DNA from: Paracoccaceae bacterium
GTDB lineage: Bacteria; Pseudomonadota; Alphaproteobacteria; Rhodobacterales; Rhodobacteraceae
Reading direction: 5' to 3'
DNA length: 9,556 bases
NCBI GenBank assembly: GCA_003545125.1
Contig: DQCI01000197.1
Coordinates: 1-9,556 of the forward strand
Under the pieces are notes generated by a model. It saw only the letters and a program-made list of their open reading frames with translations, did not search any database and was not told the origin of the DNA. The translations under genes and the position numbers were made by a program. This document shows positions 6,103-9,556 of the stretch, piece after piece. Position 1 is the stretch's first letter. Every line of letters starts with the position of its first letter.

Positions 6103-6106
6103 GCCG

Positions 6107-6421
6107 TCACACAGCGGGCACCTTCAGCCGCACCCCGTCGAGCTTCGCGGACATCTCGATCTGGCAGGACAACCGCGAATGGGCCTCGCGCGGCGCTTCG
6201 GTGATATCTAGCATGAAATCCTCCGTGGCCTCCGGGCCGCCGACCGCCGCAAACCAGTCATCCGCCACGACCACATGGCAAGTGGCGCAGGACAGGTTGC
6301 CGCCGCAATCGCCAGGTATGCCCGGCACATCCGCCGCCAGTGCCGCGTCCTTCAGCGTCGTGCCTTGCGCGACGTCGGCGGCGATCTCGGTTCCGTCCGC
6401 CAGTTCCCAGGTTACTTTCAT
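6107..6421 (-). CDS. [2Fe-2S] ferredoxin, adrenodoxin/putidaredoxin type
   Basis: The 104-residue protein is a small soluble electron carrier expected to pass electrons to the P450 encoded two genes upstream. Cluster ligands are Cys39, Cys45, Cys48 and Cys86, in the motif GDCGGNLSCATCHV (37-50) and RLSCQIEM (83-90). The spacing CX5CX2CX37C is that of the adrenodoxin class used with bacterial class I P450s, not the plant type. The ATG at 6421 is chosen because GAGGGG, overlapping the stop of the ligase gene, lies just upstream and because the strand MKVTWELADGTEIAADV is the natural family start. The gap to the ligase gene is 10 nt. No ferredoxin reductase is present in the window, so the electron source must be encoded elsewhere. 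Confidence 0.95.
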   Translation of the reverse strand: MKVTWELADGTEIAADVAQGTTLKDAALAADVPGIPGDCGGNLSCATCHVVVADDWFAAVGGPEATEDFMLDITEAPREAHSRLSCQIEMSAKLDGVRLKVPAV

Positions 6422-6431
6422 ATCGGGCCCC

Positions 6432-7721
6432 TCATACGTAGTACACGTAGAAATCGCGCAGGCCGTCGCCTTCGAGGTCGCGCGTCTTCTTCTCTTCCTT
6501 GAGCCGCATGAACACCTGGTGCTCGGCCAGCTCTTTGCCCACGGCTTCGGCGAGCAGCGTATCGGCGGCAAGGTCGCGCATGACCTGTTTTAGGTCAATG
6601 CCGACGCCGTCCTTTGCGTCCGTCCGGTCGAACCCGTCGCCGGTCTCGACCGGCGGCAGGGGGTAGCCGGCCGTCACCCCGAGACGGGCCGCCTGCAGCA
6701 CCGCGGCCACGGCGACGTAAGGGTTGGCCGAGGCGTCGGCCATCCGGTGCTCGATCCGTTGCTTGGCGCCGCCCTCGGCGCTGACCCGGGTGGTGACGTT
6801 GCGGTGGTCGCCGCCCCAGTTGCGCCAGTACCCCGCCAGCATGCCCGGTTGCAGCCGCTGGTAGCTGTTGGCCGTCGGCGCGGTGAACCCGGCGAGTGCC
6901 TTGTGGTGATGCATCAGCCCGGCCACGCAGGATCTGGCGAGGTCGTTCATATGCTCCGGGCCGCCGTGCGCACCATTGCCGAGCGCGTTGCGGCCATCGG
7001 CGTCCCGGAAGGAGAAGTTGATATGCATGCCCGACCCGCCCGCTTCGGCGACCGGTTTCGGCATGAACGTAAGCACGATCCCATGCTCAAGCGCCACTTC
7101 GCGGGCCATCTGGCGGAACAGCACGATGTCGTCGACCGCCTTCACCGCCGCATCGAAGGTGAGGGTGAACTCGAATTGCGGGCTGTCGTATTCGCCGGTC
7201 ATCATCTCGAGCTTGAAGCCGAGCGCATCGGCGCGCTCCCAGATGTCGTCGGTGAAACGCAAAGGATCGGTGAACGGCCCGGTGCCGTAAACCACGCCGC
7301 CCGGCGCGTCATAGGGCACCAGCCGCCCGTTCTCGTTGCCCTGCATCGCGTAGCATTCGAGCTCGATCCCGATCATCGGCTCCAGCCCGATCTCGCTCCA
7401 ATCCGCCACCGCCTTGCGCAGCGCGCCGCGCCCGTCGAGGGGCAGGGGGCTGCCGTCCTCATCCATCAGGTCGCCCAGCACCACCTTGGTGTGGGCTTCC
7501 CAACCGTCGCGGATGCCTTCCGCCTTCCACACCAGTTCCATGTCGGGCAGCCCCTGCATCATCATCGCGCCCGGCGCGTCGAGCAGGTCCTTGTCGTAAT
7601 GCACCCCGAAGGTCGAGCGGCAGAACCGCGTCGAGCCGTCGGCGATCATCCGTTCGGGTAGGTACTTCCCGCGCAGGATCGACAAATGGTCGAGGAACAT
7701 CGCACGCAGACGGTCTTTCAT
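6432..7721 (-). CDS. Glutamine-synthetase-like gamma-glutamyl ligase
   Basis: The 429-residue product has the GS catalytic fold signatures in order: GIELECY (118-124, metal Glu120/Glu122), GEYDSPQFEF (176-185), FMPKPVAEAGGSGMHINFS (219-237), NSYQRLQPGMLAGYW (285-299), DHRNVTTRV (305-313) and RIEHRMADASANPYVAVAA (322-340). Enzymes of this shape use ATP to join glutamate to ammonia or to an amine. It is shorter than housekeeping GlnA (about 470), lacks its typical ending, and sits in an operon between a P450 and a ferredoxin, so an amine-specific ligase (like PuuA, IpuC, AtdA1/TdnQ) is more likely than ammonia assimilation. The usual NR pair of the ATP/glutamate loop reads HR here. GGAAGGAG lies 9 nt before the ATG. 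The gap to the P450 is 48 nt. Actual amine partner unknown. Confidence 0.9.
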   Translation of the reverse strand: MKDRLRAMFLDHLSILRGKYLPERMIADGSTRFCRSTFGVHYDKDLLDAPGAMMMQGLPDMELVWKAEGIRDGWEAHTKVVLGDLMDEDGSPLPLDGRGALRKAVADWSEIGLEPMIGIELECYAMQGNENGRLVPYDAPGGVVYGTGPFTDPLRFTDDIWERADALGFKLEMMTGEYDSPQFEFTLTFDAAVKAVDDIVLFRQMAREVALEHGIVLTFMPKPVAEAGGSGMHINFSFRDADGRNALGNGAHGGPEHMNDLARSCVAGLMHHHKALAGFTAPTANSYQRLQPGMLAGYWRNWGGDHRNVTTRVSAEGGAKQRIEHRMADASANPYVAVAAVLQAARLGVTAGYPLPPVETGDGFDRTDAKDGVGIDLKQVMRDLAADTLLAEAVGKELAEHQVFMRLKEEKKTRDLEGDGLRDFYVYYV

Positions 7722-7769
7722 CGGGTCTGGCTCCTTCCGGGGGCCGGGGCCGTCGGTGGCAAAGCCGGG

Positions 7770-9029
7770 TCAGGCCGGGGTGATGGTCACGGGCAATTCC
7801 TTGATCCCGCCGACGAAGTTTGAGCGAAGGAAGCGGTGTGGTCCAGCGGCTTCGACCCGCTTGATGCGCTTTGCCAGTTCCTCGAACAGGATCCGCACCT
7901 CGAGCCGGGCGAGATGCATCCCGAGGCAGACATGCGGGCCCCCCTGACCGAAAGAGACGTGGCGGTTGGGCGCCCGGTCGAGCTTCACCCGGAACGGATC
8001 GTCGAACACCGTCTCGTCGCGGTTGCCCGAGGCCCACCAGAACAGCACCTTGTCGCCTTCGCGTACGTTTTGCCCGTGGATCTCGATATCCCGAGTCGCG
8101 GTGCGGCGGAAATAGAGCGCGGGCGTGGCCCAGCGGATGATCTCATCTGCTGCGGTTTGCCAGACCTCGCCGCCCGCCTGCATCTTGCCCAGAAGCTCCG
8201 GCTGGTGCGCCATCGCCTGGATGCCTGCGGCGATGGAATACCGGGTGGTGTCGTTGCCGGCCGCCACCAGAAGGCAGAAGAAGTTGCGAAACTCCAGCTC
8301 CGGCAAGACCTCGCCGTTCTTGTCGGGTTGCAGGATCATGTGCAGCACGCCGTTGGTATCGCCGGTGCGGTTCTTCTCGGCCATCAGCGCCTTGGCATAG
8401 TCGAAAAGCTCGGCGCCGGCGGGCGAGTTGAATGGCATCAGCCGGTAGGCGTCGGTGTCCATCTTGTCGAGCACATGCTCGGTGAAGTCGGGATCGGTAT
8501 TGGCGATGAGCGCGTCGCCCTTCTCGACCAGCCATGGCAGGTCTTCCTCCGGCGTGCCGAGGATCTGGCCGAGCATCCGCATCGGCAGTTGCCGGGCGAT
8601 CTCCTTGGTCGCGTCGAAGGTGCCCATCTGGAGCGTAGCGTCGAGGATTTCGTCGCAGAGCCTGCGGATCTGCGCTTCGAACCCCGCCACCACCGGGGCC
8701 GAAAACGCCTTCGCCACCTTGATCCGAGTGGCCATGTGCTCGGGCGGATCGGTTTCCTGGAAGGTGCGACGCGAGAGGTACTCCTCGTAACTCTGGTCCT
8801 CCATCCGAATGCCGCGCGCCGACGACATCAGCGCGGTGTCGCGGTTGAGCTTCAGGATGTCTTCCTGCCGGGTGACGTTCCAGAAGCCCAGGCCCCCGTC
8901 CCAGTCGGTCCATTCCAACGGCGCTTCGCGGCGCATCCGCCGGAAGGTATTGTGCGGGGGGCCTTCTGTGAAGGTGTCATGGTTCGACAGATCTGCATGG
9001 CCGTCGTCGGTCGGTGTCCAGACGGTCAT
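7770..9029 (-). CDS. Cytochrome P450 monooxygenase, soluble bacterial class I
   Basis: The 419-residue protein has normal length for soluble bacterial P450s and no membrane anchor. The I-helix oxygen-activation motif is AGNDTT (257-262), the K-helix EXXR is EIIR (296-299), the segment WWASGNRDETVFDDP (331-345) is typical, and the haem loop is FGQGGPHVCLG (360-370) with Cys368 as the thiolate ligand. The extra residue in the haem loop and the AGN(D/E)TT form recall the CYP124/125-like clade, as I remember it. It should insert one oxygen atom from O2 into a substrate, fed by the ferredoxin of the same operon. It is the first gene, with an AGGGGAGG ribosome site 5 nt before the ATG. The ligase gene next to it suggests an amine or glutamylated amine as substrate; the clade resemblance would also allow a terpenoid or steroid. 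No CYP number can be assigned by eye. Confidence 0.95.
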   Translation of the reverse strand: MTVWTPTDDGHADLSNHDTFTEGPPHNTFRRMRREAPLEWTDWDGGLGFWNVTRQEDILKLNRDTALMSSARGIRMEDQSYEEYLSRRTFQETDPPEHMATRIKVAKAFSAPVVAGFEAQIRRLCDEILDATLQMGTFDATKEIARQLPMRMLGQILGTPEEDLPWLVEKGDALIANTDPDFTEHVLDKMDTDAYRLMPFNSPAGAELFDYAKALMAEKNRTGDTNGVLHMILQPDKNGEVLPELEFRNFFCLLVAAGNDTTRYSIAAGIQAMAHQPELLGKMQAGGEVWQTAADEIIRWATPALYFRRTATRDIEIHGQNVREGDKVLFWWASGNRDETVFDDPFRVKLDRAPNRHVSFGQGGPHVCLGMHLARLEVRILFEELAKRIKRVEAAGPHRFLRSNFVGGIKELPVTITPA

Positions 9030-9072
9030 TCGCGCCTCCCCTATCTGTTGGTGGTCTGTTGTGTGTTTGTGG

Positions 9073-9100
9073 TTGTCGATCGCGCGGTGTAAAATATATT
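9073..9100 (+). promoter_or_regulatory. Candidate promoter for the amidotransferase gene
   Basis: TTGTCG (9073-9078) and TATATT (9095-9100) with a 16-bp spacer make a reasonable sigma-70-type promoter pointing to the plus-strand gene. The start codon lies 35 bp past the -10. The P450 promoter must lie in the same 105-bp gap, facing the other way; its boxes are not clear. Confidence 0.5.
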
Positions 9101-9114
9101 AGTGGCGCCGCTAA
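9099..9114. promoter_or_regulatory. 16-bp near-perfect palindrome, probable shared operator
   Basis: TTAGTGGCGCCGCTAA is symmetric around GGC|GCC with one mismatched pair (9103/9110). It overlaps the end of the candidate -10 box and lies in the divergent gap between the P450 operon and the amidotransferase gene. A repressor bound here could control both. It does not resemble the CGGTTCA half-sites near the IclR gene, so a different regulator, not encoded in the window, is likely. Confidence 0.6.
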
Positions 9115-9134
9115 ATATGTAAACCGAGGAAATC

Positions 9135-9556
9135 ATGCGCATCGGCATCCTGATGACCAACACCGACGAGAGCCCTTTCGCCGCGGCGCATCCGGGCGAC
9201 GGCGAGAAATGGCGCGCGGCGCTCGCGCCGATGTGCCCGGACTGCGCCTTCCCGGTTTATGCAGTCAAGGACGGACGATTTCCCAAACATGTCGGAGCCC
9301 ATGACGGGTTCATCATCACCGGAAGCCCGGCTTCGGTGAATGACCTCGCCCCCTGGCTCGACCGGTTATTCGGGCTGATCCGCGAGGCGGTGGCGGCGGG
9401 TGTGCCACTGTTCGGCGCGTGTTTTGGCCACCAGGCGATCGCGCTCGCGCTCGGCGGCGCAGTGGAGGACAATCCGGGCGGCTGGGTCTTCGGCACGATA
9501 ACGACGGAGGTGAAGGCGCCCGCACCCTGGATGGAGGCCGGCCAGGTCCGCCAATA
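9135..9556 (+). CDS. Class I glutamine amidotransferase, N-terminal part (cut by window edge)
   Basis: The frame from the ATG at 9135 is open to the window end, 140 codons. It reads MRIGILMTNTDESPF, then HDGFIITGSPASVND (56-70) and the nucleophile elbow PLFGACFGHQAIALALGG (91-108), in which Cys96 is the catalytic residue. This is the GMP-synthetase-type (class I, triad) amidotransferase domain, as a free-standing protein. The His and Glu of the triad should lie past the edge. Such domains hydrolyse a gamma-glutamyl bond, releasing glutamate and an amine or ammonia. Its divergent pairing with a GS-like ligase suggests hydrolysis or control of gamma-glutamylated amines, as with AtdA2/TdnT in aniline catabolism or PuuD in putrescine catabolism. 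GAGGA (9126-9130) lies 4 nt before the ATG. Family call is firm; role is inferred. Confidence 0.88.
   Translation, partial: MRIGILMTNTDESPFAAAHPGDGEKWRAALAPMCPDCAFPVYAVKDGRFPKHVGAHDGFIITGSPASVNDLAPWLDRLFGLIREAVAAGVPLFGACFGHQAIALALGGAVEDNPGGWVFGTITTEVKAPAPWMEAGQVRQ

Larger units (their letters stand above)
5878..6106. other. Convergent intergenic spacer rich in palindromes
   Basis: This 229-bp gap separates the converging aminotransferase and ferredoxin genes. I see no credible gene in it. It holds a T6 run just after the aminotransferase stop (5884-5889) without a convincing stem, and an AT-richer patch (about 5965-6000) containing GTTAGCGCTACC (5967-5978). An 8-bp direct repeat TCGGGACA (6015-6022 and 6025-6032) follows. 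The palindromes listed separately fill most of the rest. Confidence 0.8.

Noticed and set aside
6747..7661. 304-codon plus-strand open frame
   Set aside because: It is antisense to the GS-like ligase gene, whose catalytic motifs are intact on the other strand.
7836..9092. 418-codon plus-strand open frame
   Set aside because: It is antisense to the P450 gene, and the product is low in recognisable structure.
1..9556. CRISPR arrays, tRNA or rRNA genes, insertion sequences
   Set aside because: I found no regularly spaced direct repeats, no tRNA-like cloverleaf, no rRNA motif and no transposase-like product or terminal inverted repeats.

Overview
The window is GC-rich (visibly well over 60%), and nearly every base is coding. 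The protein families (tripartite tricarboxylate transporter, IclR regulator, class III aminotransferase, glutamine-synthetase-like ligase) and the style of the palindromes between genes suggest an alphaproteobacterium, most likely Rhodobacterales (Roseobacter group). That placement rests on family resemblance and composition, not on a marker gene.

Layout. (1) Positions 1-3439, minus strand: a TctCBA transporter operon (tctC solute-binding protein, tctB small membrane subunit, tctA large permease), then the first 124 codons of a PuuC-like aldehyde dehydrogenase that leaves the window at position 1. The dehydrogenase start lies inside the tctA reading frame, giving a 136-nt same-strand overlap. 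(2) Positions 3440-3607: a divergent control region packed with inverted repeats, including a three-half-site element that looks like an IclR-family operator. (3) Positions 3608-5877, plus strand: an IclR regulator overlapping by 4 nt (ATGA) a class III pyridoxal-phosphate aminotransferase. (4) Positions 5878-6106: a convergent spacer with a run of palindromes and a probable terminator. (5) Positions 6107-9029, minus strand: an operon of cytochrome P450, glutamine-synthetase-like ligase and adrenodoxin-type [2Fe-2S] ferredoxin. (6) Positions 9030-9134: a second divergent control region with a near-perfect 16-bp palindrome. (7) Position 9135 to the end, plus strand: a class I glutamine amidotransferase, cut by the window edge.

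How the genes may work together (inference). The right half pairs an ATP-dependent gamma-glutamyl ligase and a divergent class I amidotransferase with an oxygenase (P450 plus its electron-donor ferredoxin). The same logic, a GS-like ligase, a class I amidotransferase-like protein and an oxygenase, is known from aniline catabolism (tdnQ/tdnT, atdA1/atdA2), where the oxygenase is a Rieske dioxygenase. P450 next to a GS-like gene is also known from the morpholine P450 cluster of Mycobacterium. The left half adds an aminotransferase and an aldehyde dehydrogenase, which could carry an amine or amino-aldehyde product on to a carboxylic acid, plus an importer and a regulator. The window may therefore hold an amine catabolic island built around a P450 version of the glutamylation-oxygenation scheme. 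The substrate cannot be read from the sequence, and the two halves may be independent units that simply converge.
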